From Diphasiastrum complanatum (Eukaryota > Streptophyta > Lycopodiopsida > Lycopodiales > Lycopodiaceae): a stretch of DNA of 64,000 nucleotides. Both the position numbers and the translations under genes were made by a program. Positions within the stretch are counted from its first letter, which is position 1; every line of letters begins with the position of its first letter. Below the pieces are notes generated by a model that was not told the DNA's origin, searched no databases, and saw only the letters and a program-made list of their open reading frames with translations. Of this stretch, positions 54,258 to 64,000 are shown in pieces. The DNA is taken from assembly GCA_029204225.1 (NCBI GenBank), contig CM055106.1, forward strand, positions 43,809,003 through 43,873,002, written 5' to 3'.

Positions 54258-55586
54258 ATGTCTTGGATCTTCAAAAAGATAGATCTTGATAATGTTCTTT
54301 ATGTACCATCCATCACAAAAAAATTGTTGAGCGTTGGACAACTAATGGATAATGGACTAGATGTAAACTTCAAGCATATTGTTTGTACCATAATGAAGAA
54401 TGATAAGTGTATTGCTAGTGGCATCAAGCAAGGAAGATTGTTCAAGTTGGATGCTAATATTGTCATTGAAAGTGTGAGCTTGGCAAGGGAGGAGCTTTCA
54501 CAAGTGGAGTTATGGCACAAGAGGGTAGGCCATCCTAACTATCAAGCTATGGAGTCCATGATTTCCAAGGAGCTAGCACTCAGGCTTCCCAAATCCCTAT
54601 CCAAGTGTGGCAAGCTTTGTGAAGCTTGTGGTCTATCCAAGACACATAAGCAACCATTCAAGAGATCTAGATCTTCTCCTCCTCTTGATCTTATTCACTC
54701 GGATGTGCATTCATTTTCACATGAGTCTAATGGTGGAGCTACTATGCATTTAACCTTCACAGATGATTGCTCAAGATACACATGGATCTATCTTTTGTGT
54801 AAGAAAACCTTAGTGTATGATTTCTTTGTAAAATTTAAATCTCTTGTGGAGAAGCAACTTAATGCTAGCTTCAAAGTGTTAATATGTGATAATGGAGGAG
54901 AGTACATCTCCAATAGTATGAGAGATATTTGTGAGGCTACTAGCATTAAGAGAGAATTCACATGTACTTACACCCCCCAACAAACTAGGGTGGCCAAGAG
55001 AAAGAATAGATCTTTGTGTGAATGTGCTAAAGCTTTGAGATTTGATGACGCTCTACCCATTTCTTTTTGGAGAGAAGCTATTACATGTGCAAATTTTCTA
55101 TGTAATAGGCTTCCTAAAAGTGCTATTGGTGGAATCACACCATTTGAAGCTTTGTATGGCAAAAAGCCAAATTTAAAAGATTTGAAAGTTTTTGGATGTA
55201 TTTGTTATGTCCACATTCCTTTAGAAATAAGGAAAAAAGGAAATTCTACTTCATTTAAAGGAATTTTTGTTGGCTATAGTGATTGTAGCAAAGAGTATAG
55301 GATCTACGATCCTATTTCTAAGAAAGTTAAAGTAAGTAGAGATGTTCTCTTTGATGAATCTCATTATGCAAAAGTGAATGAGAGCTTATCTAGATCTCAT
55401 GTTGTCAAAGATCTTGCAAAGGTTGAGGAGGAGTTCAAGATGATGAAGACTTTGAGGATCTATCTCAAGATCCGAGAAGGCCAAGGAGGTCTACAAGGCA
55501 CAAGGCCAAGCCATCAAGGCTCACCTATATTCAGAAGGGCAAGCAAAGAGAAGACACTCATCCTATCACTTCCTACACTTTCTTAA
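54258..55586 (+). pseudogene. Cop3 integrase
   Basis: The 442-residue frame contains LDNVLYVPSITKKLLSVGQL, the HHCC domain (VELWHKRVGHPNYQAMESMI, CGKLCEACGLSKTHKQPFKR), the first catalytic Asp LDLIHSDVHSFS, FTDDCSRYTWIYLLCKKTLV, the second Asp LICDNGGEYISNSMRDICEA, and TPQQTRVAKRKNRSLCECAK. Counting 35 residues from the second Asp, the third catalytic position is Lys instead of Glu. The C-terminal core FGCICYVHIPLEIRKKGNST and KVKVSRDVLFDE follow, then a frameshift in the linker. The long frame looks intact but the active site is not. Confidence 0.9.
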
Positions 55587-55589
55587 CTA

Positions 55590-56957
55590 CTATGCTTGAA
55601 GATCCATCTTGTTTTGAAGATTCTATTAAGTCAGAATCTTGGAAAATGCTATGCAAGTGAGTTTGATGCTTTGATGGAAAATCAAACTTGGGAACTTGTG
55701 GATCTTCCATATTAGAAGAAACCACTTTCTTGTAAGTGGATTTATAGATTGAAGGACAATAAAGATGGATCCATGTATAAGTACAAAGTAAGGCTTGTAG
55801 CAAAAGGTTTTTTGCAAACTAAAGACATAGATTATGATGAAATTTTTGCTCATGTTGCTAAGCTTGTCACCATAAGATTGATCATTTGTCTTGATACTTC
55901 TTTTAAATGGGAGTTTTTGCAACTTGATGTGACTAATGCTTTCTTAAATGGATTCTTGGAAGAATAGATCTACATGTTGCAACCCAAGGGCTTCATCAAG
56001 GAAGGAGATGAAGACAAAGTTTATTACTTGAAGAAGAGTCATTATGGACTCAAGCAAACACCTAGAGCTTGGTATTCTAGGTTGCACAACAATCTCTATT
56101 CTATTGGTTTTGTGATAAGATCTTAAGAGCCTTCATTGTATGTCAAATGTAATGACGGCAAGATCATTATTTTGGTTGTGTATGTTGATGATATTATTCT
56201 CACATGAAATGATCTTGATGGCATAAGAGATGTCAAGTTAGCTTTGCCTAGTGAATTCAAGATGGTAGATCTAGGACTTCTTAAGTTTATACTTGGTATA
56301 GAAGTCTGTAGAAGCAATGATTTTACTTTCATTTGTCAATCAAAGTATGCTACTTCCATCTTAGAAAAGTTTGGAATGAAAGATTGTAAAGGGATTGACA
56401 CCCCTATGGAGCAAGTTGTGAAAGTTTCTATTGATGGTGATGAAGCATTCTTTGAGGACATCACACTCTATAGAAAAATTATGGGATCCTTGATCTATTC
56501 GACAATCACTAGACCTTATCTAAGCTTTAGTGTACACAAGTTGAGTCGACATATGCAAGGTCCTTTAGTATGTCATTGAAAAAGTGCCAAAAGAGTGCTA
56601 AGATACATCTCATCTACTAGAAATTTTGGCATTGTCTATCAAGGGACTAATTTGTACTTGAGAGCATACTCAGACTCAAATTTTACAGGTGATAAGATCG
56701 ATAGAAAATCCATAAGGGCTTACATTCTTATGTGGAGGAGTTAAAGCAAGATACTATCTCGCTATCCTCTTGTGAAGCAGGGTATAAAGCATTGACATCA
56801 ACCACCAAAGAGATTCTATGGCTCAAGAGACTTTTGGAGGAGCTTCATGTGATCAAGGCCGAGAAGATTCCATGCATTTATTGTGATAATCAAACATCAC
56901 AACAACTTGCCACCAATCCTATCTTTTATGCTCGAACCAAGCATACCGAGTTTGCAT
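55590..56957 (+). pseudogene. Cop3 reverse transcriptase and RNase H
   Basis: Pieces in order: [72 protein letters not shown] followed by TAG (55966), LQPKGFIKEGDEDKVYYLKK, YGLKQTPRAWYSRLHNNLYS, stop, ILVVYVDDIILT (YVDD intact) followed by TGA, FKMVDLGLLKFILGIEVCRS, TPMEQVVKVSIDGDEAFFED, stop, RYISSTRNFGIVYQGTNLYL, DSNFTGDKIDRKS, then a frameshift to TISLSSCEAGYKALTSTTKE and CDNQTSQQLATNPIFYARTK. It has at least four in-frame stops. The sequence ends within the last 60 residues of a normal polyprotein, at the Cop6C LTR. Confidence 0.88.
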
Positions 56958-56959
56958 AG

Positions 56960-57653
56960 TGACAGTGTTTCCCCGATTGTTCAGACACCTTCGACTATTC
57001 GGCTATTCTCGACAACCATCCTCAATAGTTTGACCATCTCTGATCATCTGACCAGATTTGATAATTCGGCCATCCTCGAACAATCGGTCGCAATCTGACT
57101 ATCGACAAATAAACTAGTACCTTCGACCGGACAGAATGTCTAATAGACTAAGATACTGTCCGAAGGCGACTGCCAACATCACGTAGTGCCTTAATCCTAA
57201 TTGCTAAGTACAGATTAACTTTTATTTTAATTAGTTAGCCATGTGTATATATTCAACAAGTTATCAGTTGCTTGGTTAGCTCCTAAGACAAAAAGAGATT
57301 CGCTAGCTCCACAAACATTGAATTAGCTCAATCGTCTATCAAGTTGATCAATCGAACATCCAGAGTGCAATTGTTTTGTTCTTTCTCTGTTATTACAGAG
57401 TATTAATTCAGGAAGAACGTGACTTTGTCTGCATTCAGACTGTATTCTCTTCATGACTGAATAATCATTGTTCCAATAATCTAGGTCGTGTATGTCATGC
57501 CGAATGCGATCCACTAACTTCAAAATTGTGATCAAGTAGGGTAGACTTCGATCTGTTGAAGTCAGTCTGAATCTGATATACGTAGTTGCATGCACTGAGG
57601 ATTCCGCGCGCCCACCGTCGCTCTTCCGTTGTGTCATTACGATTATCCCAACA
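56960..57653 (+). repeat. Cop6C 5' LTR (~694 bp)
   Basis: The 3' end is certain: ATCCCAACA then TGGTATCAAAGC. The 5' end is placed at TGACAGTG where Cop3 similarity ceases; it could be a few bases off. A TATATAT box is at 57246-57252. A TCGACCATC/TTCGACTATTC-rich start contains imperfect repeats of GACTATTCGGC type. Confidence 0.7.
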
Positions 57654-57668
57654 TGGTATCAAAGCAGT
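57654..57668 (+). other. Cop6C primer-binding site
   Basis: TGGTATCAAAGCAGT immediately follows the LTR end; initiator tRNA-Met type. Confidence 0.8.
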
Positions 57669-57796
57669 AATTCTACTCTCTGATTTTTTGAAGCGAATTT
57701 AGAGCTTACATTATCAGGAGTAAAGAGTAGACACTTGTAGTAATTGTTTCCAGTCATATAATCTACTATCGGCATACACTCATCCTGAATTTCTAG

Positions 57797-58920
57797 ATGG
57801 ATTTGCAATCACAATATGCTCTAATAGTAGACAAACTCGATGGTTCGAATTACCACTTATGGAATTTCAAGATGAGGGTAGTACTGATGGCCAAAGAGCT
57901 TTGGGAAATAGTCGATGAATCGAACTACTTCCTAATGTTGATGAGCAAGCCATTTCCAAGTGAAAGCTCAAGGATGGCAAGGCTTTCGCCTTGATCACCC
58001 TTAACATCTCCGACACACAGATTGGCCACATCAGACAAGCCCAATCTTTGAAAGAGACTTGAGATATATCGAACACACTATATGAATCCCTCACTTCAAA
58101 GCTACTGCATCTGAGGAGAAAGTTCTTCTCACTCAGAATGACAAAAGATGATTCTGTTCAGAATCACATTAATCAATATAAGACTCTATTAGAGTAGATG
58201 GCGGCAATAGGTTAAGTGAGTGAAGACTTTGACGCTGTAATGACCTTATTGTCCAGCTTGCCATCCTCATATGAAAACTGGGTGATGATGATTTTCACAC
58301 ACTCACAAATTACATTGGAATGGAGCATCCTCGTCCTCCATCAATGACTCGCAGACATTATTCTCAAATAAGAACACAAGGAAGCAACAGAAGAAGAAAG
58401 TTTTCCAACAAATCGATAACAATCAAAGGCAGTCACAAAAGACCCAGAATCAACAACCTGCTCAGAACAAGAAAAGACTCTTCTGCAAGTACTGCAAGAG
58501 GACGAACCACGAAACCCAGGACTTTCGGATCTTGAAGTTCAACAATGACAAGAAGAAACAGCAAGCCCATGCAACAAACACGAAGTAGAAGATCCAAGAA
58601 GAAGACGACGACGAGCATGAAGTCTTCATGGTGAACCATCACCAAGTCGTGAACAATCGGAAAAGTGGTTCCTCGATTAGGGAGCAATAAAACACATGAC
58701 AAGCCATCAAGAATGGTTCATCGACTATTCAGCCTACAACACAAAGAAATTCATTCACCTTGGAGACATCAGCTTACACAAGATTGAAGGTGAAGGTACT
58801 GTAAGATTGAATTTTCAGAATGGATTATCGCAGCTCATAACAAATGTATTGTATGTCCCGAACTTGACGACAAATCTGTTGTTGGGTCAATCGAATTACA
58901 AACTTTGGACATAAGGTAGA
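57797..58920 (+). pseudogene. Cop6C gag-protease
   Basis: Gag starts MDLQSQYALIVDKLDGSNYH, LWNFKMRVVLMAKELWEIVD, then shifts frame (KWKLKDGKAFALITLNISDT, QIGHIRQAQSLKET) with stops. It continues MTKDDSVQNHINQYKTLLE, LLSSLPSSYENWVMM. The zinc knuckle CKYCKRTNHETQDF has lost its last Cys. The protease site reads WFLD-stop-GAIKHMTS: the Ser of Asp-Ser-Gly is a TAG at 58677-58679. LHKIEGEGTVRLNF and NVLYVPNLTTNLL follow. It is more degraded than Cop6A, implying an older insertion. Confidence 0.85.
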
Positions 58921-59065
58921 GTTTCAGGTAGATTCCTATCAGATTCTTGATAAAAGCAAGAGGATTTTTGCACTCGAAAAGAGGCAATGATATCTCTATA
59001 GGCTTAGTCATCGTAACTCTGTAATTGATTGTGCTTTAAGTAGTTTAGCATCTGTTAATAAATGA

Positions 59066-59632
59066 TTGATTTGGCATAATAGACTTGGTCACCTTAATCA
59101 TATATCGATAGGTAACATGTCTAGACGTTCTTCAGTTCATGATTTAGACTATCGAATTGTCGACCCTCCTGTCTGCCAAAGCTGTATTATAGGAAAGCAG
59201 ACAAGAAGGCCATTTAAGTCAAATCAAGAACATATATCTAAAGATTTGCTAGACATTCTACATACTGATATATGTGGCCCAATGCAAACACCATCACTGC
59301 TTGGTGCTACATTCTTTATTACTTTTATAGATGACTATTCCCAAAGAATTGCTATATATTTTCTAAAGCACAAATCTGAAACCTTCCAGTTTTTCAAGAA
59401 ATACAAAGAAAATATTGAGTTACAGACATGCAAGAAGATCAAAACTCTCAAGAGCGACAACGATGATGAATACATCTCAAACGAATTCAAAGACTATTGC
59501 TCAGCCAATGGCATCGAACATTCACATTGTATTTTCCAACAATGCCCTTCCCGTTGTAATAGTATCCCAACTTGTAGCTTCCAACAAAATTGGGTAAGTA
59601 TTCGGATCGTGTCTTCCAACAACCCGAAATAG
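59066..59632 (+). pseudogene. Cop6C integrase fragment
   Basis: An open 188-residue frame contains the HHCC zinc domain (IWHNRLGHLNHISIGNMSRR, CQSCIIGKQTRRPFKSNQEH), the first catalytic Asp DILHTDICGPMQTPSLLGAT, FITFIDDYSQRIAIYFLKHK and the second Asp region LKSDNDDEYISNEFKDYCSA. After NGIEHSHCIFQQ it leaves the family, so the third catalytic residue and the C-terminal core are absent. The remaining ~35 residues are not integrase. The usual NGG of the second motif is NDD here. Confidence 0.82.
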
Positions 59633-60296
59633 TAATAATATCAAACTTGTTAATGCTAATGTTTATATCAGTTCATAGTATGATATTGTTTCTATAATAA
59701 CTTAGCATTTGAAATTTTAGTTCAAACTATCATACTAGGAGGTAAACAAAAAATATTCTCAAAATCTTAAAATTTGAGAGATTTCACCTTCTCTAGTTTT
59801 TTCATTGCATGCAAACTGATTTCACTACAGTAAATTTATTATTCTTTTAAAGTTCTGTTATAAACCTTTCCAAAATAGCCTTTAGTTTCTAGACAATTCC
59901 TTAGAATTAAGGACATACCTTTAACAAGTTAGTTCATATTAGTTCAAGTTTGTGATTCCAGAAGCCCCACAAATTGAAATGGCAGCGATGGCCTCCATCG
60001 CACGGCAACAAGCAGAGTAGCGCTTATCCAAAATCAACAGGGTGGTAGATTTCAAAGTAACAAAATGGCGCTCCTGGTGGGATAGCAGCGATGGCCTCTC
60101 CTTCACGTTTTACTGAATTTCAGCGTAGACAGAATCAGACCTCCATCGCTGTCCTGTATTACTCAGGTTTTTCAAGAGGCGAAAAACCCGACACCCGACA
60201 CTGTCGCCATTTTACTTTAGGCTATCCTGAGCAACTAAGTGTTTTCCAACACTGATCCTAAATTGGCTTTTAGGCCATTTAGGCACTTCCAGAAAT
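59633..60296. other. Spacer without gene
   Basis: No domain in any frame. GCGATGGCCTC occurs at 59986 and 60089, hinting at degraded repeats that continue into the minisatellite. Confidence 0.45.
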
Positions 60297-60690
60297 GCGA
60301 TACTATTTTGCAAAAAATGCGACACTGCATTTTTCCTCACATTTTCTGATAGGTGACAATTTGCAAAAAAGTGACACTGCATTTTTACATGCAGTTTTTG
60401 ACAGGCGACAATTTGCAAAAGGGCGACACTGCATTTTTACATGCAGTTTATGACAGGCAACAATTTGCAAAAAGCGACACTGCAATTTTTGACAGGCGAC
60501 AATTAGGACAAAAAGCAACACTGCATTTTTACATGCAATTTCTGACAGGCGACACCTGTGAAGAAAAATTTTGACACTGTAGTTTTACACGGGATTCTAC
60601 ACAGGCGAAAAGCCCGACACTACAGTTTTACACAGGATTCTACATAGGCGAAAAACTCGACACTCTGCAGAAATACACAAGATTTCTCAC
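60297..60690 (+). repeat. 52-bp minisatellite array
   Basis: Tandem units of the form GACAATTTGCAAAAGGGCGA - CACTGCATTTTTACATGCAG - TTTATGACAGGC, exactly 52 bp in the two best copies (60356-60407, 60408-60459). Further diverged or truncated units follow to about 60690 (ending with GGCGAAAAACTCGACACT forms). The centre TGCATTTTTACATGCA is itself an imperfect palindrome. Confidence 0.9.
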
Positions 60691-61651
60691 AGGCTATCTA
60701 CGTCTTCACGCTCCAATAACAACTATTCTGATTAGTCCGTTAATCAGCTATTAAGCAATCTTGTAAATGTAAAGCTAGAATAATACAAGATCTTTCAGTT
60801 GTTGTAATGTAAATGAGCGATTGAAGATATTATGAGTCATAAGTCAATCTATATTAGAGGATGATTTGACAGAGATTAAACGACCAGAATGGGTCTTTTA
60901 GTAGCTGACTCCTAAGAGTTAGTGATTATATATAGAGAGAGATATTCAGAACTTTAGCAATTGCTTTGAATTTGTAAATAGGATCACGCGCTTATCAGCG
61001 CAATTGTATTGTGGTCTGATCGTTGTTACTACAACTTTATTATACGAATTCGTTACTGTTCTACATCCTTTTGCATTCTTGTTGAATGAAATTAACTCTC
61101 ACTCCTCTTACACAAACATCAACATAAAGAGAAATGTATGGCTGTCTCTGACGCCTAAATTATTTCTACATTCTCTTCAAATCAGATTATCAGTATTAGA
61201 GGATTGCATGGCTGTCTCAGATGTCTAAACGTTTCTGCAATCTCTCTTTCACGGTAATCTAAGACTCCTACACTGATAGTCTTATTCAACACAAAAGAAC
61301 AGCTCGTAATCTTCGTTCTCTAAGTAATCCACCATCCTGTTAAACACAATTATTATTGTTCTTTCATTATCATTATTGTTGTCTTTCATCTGTAGGCATT
61401 CACTCAACAGACCGGGGTTTCCCATTAGGGTTTCCCGGAACACAATTTTTTTATTTTTTTTGTATATTTGCCAATATAGGTATCATGTGAAAGGATATCA
61501 ACAAAGCAATTGTTATGCAGATCTATTGCTTGGTTTCAGATGGCTGAACATTGATTAGAAATCTGGACATCAATAGATGGCTTAAGAAAATTGGCTGCAT
61601 TTCATATGGTTTCAAAAATTTGGACTGTGTAGTTTGCCGACTGTTTCGAGT
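60691..61651. other. LTR-like region, element unknown
   Basis: TATATATA at 60927-60934 lies downstream of a 200-bp AT-rich stretch and is followed by a CT-rich run with GTTACTACAACTTTATTATAC. This is the layout of an LTR promoter and transcript start. GGGTTTCCC occurs twice at 61413 and 61424. No matching second LTR, primer site or coding domain was found. Confidence 0.35.
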
Positions 61652-61779
61652 GCGAAACACCAAAAAGTGTGTTTTCACTTAGGGAGTTGGAAGGCCAAAT
61701 CATGAAGAGGCCTTACCGTCGGGGCCGGGCTCTACCGGTAGCCCCCGGACCCCGCCGTTGGGGGGCATTGCCCCCGTCA
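61652..61779 (+). repeat. Cop5 LTR fragment
   Basis: It matches the other Cop5 LTRs from GCGAAACACCAAAA through GGAAGGCCAAATCATGAAGA to the GC-rich hairpin block (TACCGGTAGCCCCCGGAC). It breaks off at 61779. Confidence 0.8.
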
Positions 61780-61804
61780 AAAATAGGTGAGATAATTGAA
61801 TGTG

Positions 61805-61960
61805 GAAACTTCCTACTTCCAATGCATGACTATGCCTATAAAAAATTGAACAAAGCAGTAGTGATAGAAATCATATTCAATCTTTAGCAACTAACTTTCG
61901 CTAGATACTAAGCGATTACGTAGCCAAACATAAAGTATTGAATTCTAAGACAATTTCTAT
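61805..61960 (+). repeat. Cop6-like LTR fragment
   Basis: GCATGACTATGCCTAT, TAGTGATAGAAATCAT and GCGATTACGTAGCCAAACAT correspond in order to the Cop6A LTR at 19663-19740. Diverged and truncated on both sides. Confidence 0.6.
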
Positions 61961-62184
61961 CAGTTTAATACAGAGATGAATGCATTCTGACACAAACTGA
62001 ATGCAATAAGAAGATAGTATTGATTCAGAAAAACAAGATCGGATGGATGTTGATAGAAACAAATTTGGCATAGATGGCAAATTATGCATTTCCACTTGTA
62101 ATGCCACTATTGAGCCAAAATAGAGTAAGAGGCTAAACTCGTGCCAATTAGAGTGTAGACAAGTGTAATGCTTTTGTTTGATAA

Positions 62185-62324
62185 ATTCTAAGAGGTCCAA
62201 TAGGATTTAGAGGTGGAACCATGAGAGGTCCAATAGGAATTTGAGGTGTGCTTGAATATAGTCCAATAGAATTAAGAGGTGCATGGATCAATGGTCCAAT
62301 AGGATTAAGAGGTGAAAAAGTATT
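62185..62324 (+). repeat. GGTCCAATAGGA tandem repeats
   Basis: Four spaced copies of a unit around AGAGGTCCAATAGGATTTAG (62191, 62225, 62260, 62295), about 35 bp apart. The inverse phrase CCTATTGGAC also occurs in the Cop7-associated region near 3160. Confidence 0.75.
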
Positions 62325-62752
62325 TTATGAACATAGAGAGCAATTGCACCATTATGAGAGGAAAAACATGAAATTGCTTGATTGATTTTGGTGAGATATC
62401 ATCACCTATATATACATGATCCATCACGATTTTGGGCAGGTATGAGTAGCCCTAAACCTATCCCTAATGCTAATTTTGGTGGATCTGTCATCGCTACCAA
62501 GTTAGGGTTGGAATCTTGGAGATCCCTCAACAATGCAAAAATTACCAAAAATAGCTCCTATTTTTTCTCCCTTGTATCTAAGCATAATTTGGACTCATTC
62601 CAAAGGTTCTAACACTTAGGTCTACTTGAGAGCATCCTTATGAATGGAATCCTATGCTATTTGACACGTGTGACAAGCCACATCATGACCATCTAACTAT
62701 TTACAAGTCATATGACCAAAACTAGTCAAGTTAGAATTGTGAATTTTTAACA
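62325..62752 (-). repeat. Cop1 LTR bases 1-428, inverted half
   Basis: On the minus strand it begins TGTTAAAAATTC at 62752 and matches Cop1A LTR to its base 428 (ATGTTCATAA). The remainder of the LTR is found in plus orientation at 63263. Confidence 0.88.
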
Positions 62753-62876
62753 ACAAACAACACATGCTTCTATTCTACATTGTGTCTGAATGATCTATAA
62801 TGGCAGAAGCCTGAAAAGTTATAGCAAAGGCAAAAACGTGCTAGAGGCTATTGCTCTGCAACTGCTGTAAGAAGGT
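62753..62876 (+). repeat. Gyp-derived flank fragment
   Basis: It matches 33893-34003 of Gyp (AACACATGCTT, CATTGTGTCTGAATGATCT, AGTTATAGCAAAGGCAAAAA). It lies directly beside the inverted Cop1 LTR half. Confidence 0.75.
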
Positions 62877-63262
62877 GTTGATTTCACACATGTGGATTGT
62901 CCACAACATGTACTTGTGATCTCCTAAGGTGTGTAGATGCACCAAGATCAAAACTAGATTGAGATTCAAGATCAATCTTAGATCCTATGGCAAAAACACA
63001 CTACTACATACATTCAATCACTTCCAACTCTCACTCACACGTGTGGGAAGTATTCAAAAATTATTTCAAGTAAAAACAAGCTGCTCTCCTCGGGTAGAGA
63101 GAGAAAAACCATCATGAGCTCTCGGTAGAGAGAGAAAGCTAGAAATCCAATAACACTCAAAATCCACACAATCACCAAATCAATTAGCTTCAAAATGAGG
63201 AGTACAATGATACTAGTAGATCCACGAGCTACCACTATGCTTAACTATGATTGGACCATACT
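62877..63262. other. Unassigned LTR/leader-like sequence
   Basis: It contains CACACGTGTG (63036-63045) and two GGTAGAGAGAGAAA blocks similar to 2960-3010. No gene. Confidence 0.4.
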
Positions 63263-63513
63263 TTTGAGTACTTGTGATTACTAATGATTATAGGATTGAA
63301 TGTAGGTCTGGTGTACAGTGCTCAGACTGTGGGAGGCCGTACTTTCACACGTGTGAAGCCTTCTTCAAGGATTTGGGCCATTTAGTGAGGTTCAAACATA
63401 GATTTTTGATAGATTTTGATGGTTCAACTTGTGCTAATCTTATGAAATCATAATCTATTGTTTCCCTCATCATTTCAAGTGTTTTAGAATCCTTATTTGC
63501 TGTAGTTTTTACA
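63263..63513 (+). repeat. Cop1 LTR bases 432-682, 5' LTR end
   Basis: It matches Cop1A LTR from TTTGAGTACTTG to TTTTTACA. CACACGTGTG at 63346-63355. It is followed by the primer site at 63514, so this is the end of a 5' LTR. Confidence 0.9.
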
Positions 63514-64000
63514 TGGTATCAGAGCCTAAAGGCTGAAATGAGCTAAATCCTTGGTTTTCATTCAATTTGATCACAATTTTTGATCTAAATCTTGTGTAGA
63601 TTGGATCTTAGCATCTAGTATTGATTCTAGAACTCAAAGTGAGTCAAATACATTGGAGATTGGTGTTGTGTGACTTCATTTGCAGGTGTTTAGGTGTCTA
63701 AAACCAGAGGCAAAGTTGAATTCAATTCACATTACCAAGATAGCAAGTTTTGCTTGCTCCAAGCATTGATTTCTAAGCAAGTTTTGGAGGTGATTTCATA
63801 GAGGAGGCTTTCTAGCATTCAAGGAGAGGGAAGATCAGAGTTTTGGGGACTCTTCAAGGCTATTCTAAGGTGTAGTAGACACCTCCTAAAGTGATTTAGG
63901 TTCAGTCCAACCATTGCTTGACTTATGCACCAAATTAGATCAATTTTTCATCAATTTTGATCATTTTTTGCTTGTGATTGGATAGTAGATTGTGTTGCAT
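63514..64000 (+). mobile_element. Cop1D: primer site and leader, continuing past the window
   Basis: TGGTATCAGAGC at 63514-63525 is an exact initiator tRNA-Met-type primer site. The following ~475 bp have no long open frame and look like the retroelement 5' leader. Gag, if present, lies beyond 64000. Confidence 0.8.

Larger units (their letters stand above)
53202..56957 (+). mobile_element. Cop3: most complete copia polyprotein in the window
   Basis: Plus strand gag, protease, integrase, RT and RNase H in order. It begins MASMGGYLLEANERL at 53202 and ends inside the RNase H C-terminus at 56957 (TNPIFYARTKHTE), where the Cop6C LTR starts. No 5' LTR or primer site could be identified in 52780-53200, and the 3' LTR is missing. 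Confidence 0.88.
56960..59632 (+). mobile_element. Cop6C: copia element, 3'-truncated
   Basis: A probable 5' LTR (56960-57653) ending CCCAACA is followed directly by a tRNA-Met-type primer site, leader, gag with stops, protease and integrase up to about 59520. The 5' end abuts truncated Cop3. Integrase core end, RT, RNase H and 3' LTR are missing. Confidence 0.82.

Overview
This window looks like a transposable-element-rich intergenic stretch of a land-plant nuclear genome. The evidence is: many decayed Ty1/copia polyproteins with plant-type primer-binding sites (TGGTATCAGAGC class, complementary to initiator tRNA-Met); a Ty3/gypsy-type end with the tRNA-Asp-type primer site TGGCGCCGTTGCCGGGGA; the 3' end of a probable CACTA DNA transposon; long GA/CT microsatellites; and one cellular gene of the plant FCP1/NIF phosphatase-like family. 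I cannot name the species. I see no tRNA, rRNA, CRISPR or bacterial-type operon.

Layout. 1-2527: 3' part of a probable CACTA-like DNA transposon (spliced coding remnant, then palindromic subterminal repeats) abutting a copia gag remnant (Cop7, 2528-3033). 3851-4107: a perfect 81-bp inverted repeat. 5162-8552, minus strand: the only non-retrotransposon genes, an intact FCP1-like phosphatase-domain ORF and, upstream on the same strand, a fragmented gene ending in a DNA-methylase-like motif. 8668-11207: 3' half of copia element Cop1A with a full 682-bp LTR. 13201-15117: Cop2A. 15674-25184: Cop5A, with Cop6A (16579-20611) nested inside it and flanked by a 5-bp target duplication GTTTC. 25185-25888 and 31001-31821 are copies of the same flank, so Cop5A and Cop5B (27347-31000) belong to a local duplication. 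31822-32850: Cop6B gag with an internal inversion. 33406-38244: a gypsy-type non-coding element with a 1.8-kb tandem duplication, into which Cop1B (38245-40084) inserted. 40085-41341: a GC-rich stretch. 41342-44467: Cop4. 45640-49625: Cop2B, interrupted. 50117-50428: two large GA arrays. 53202-56957: Cop3, the most complete polyprotein. 56960-59632: Cop6C. 60297-60690: a 52-bp minisatellite. 62325-64000: a Cop1 5' end whose LTR has been split and half inverted, followed by primer site and leader.

All retroelements are broken by stops, frameshifts, deletions or changed catalytic residues. None looks autonomous. They interact only historically: nesting, duplication and inversion junctions allow a partial relative chronology. 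I found no convincing new multi-gene system. The best leads are the FCP1-like plus methylase-like pair, the perfect 81-bp hairpin, and several well-defined rearrangement junctions (split LTR, duplicated primer sites, tandem duplication ending inside a primer site).
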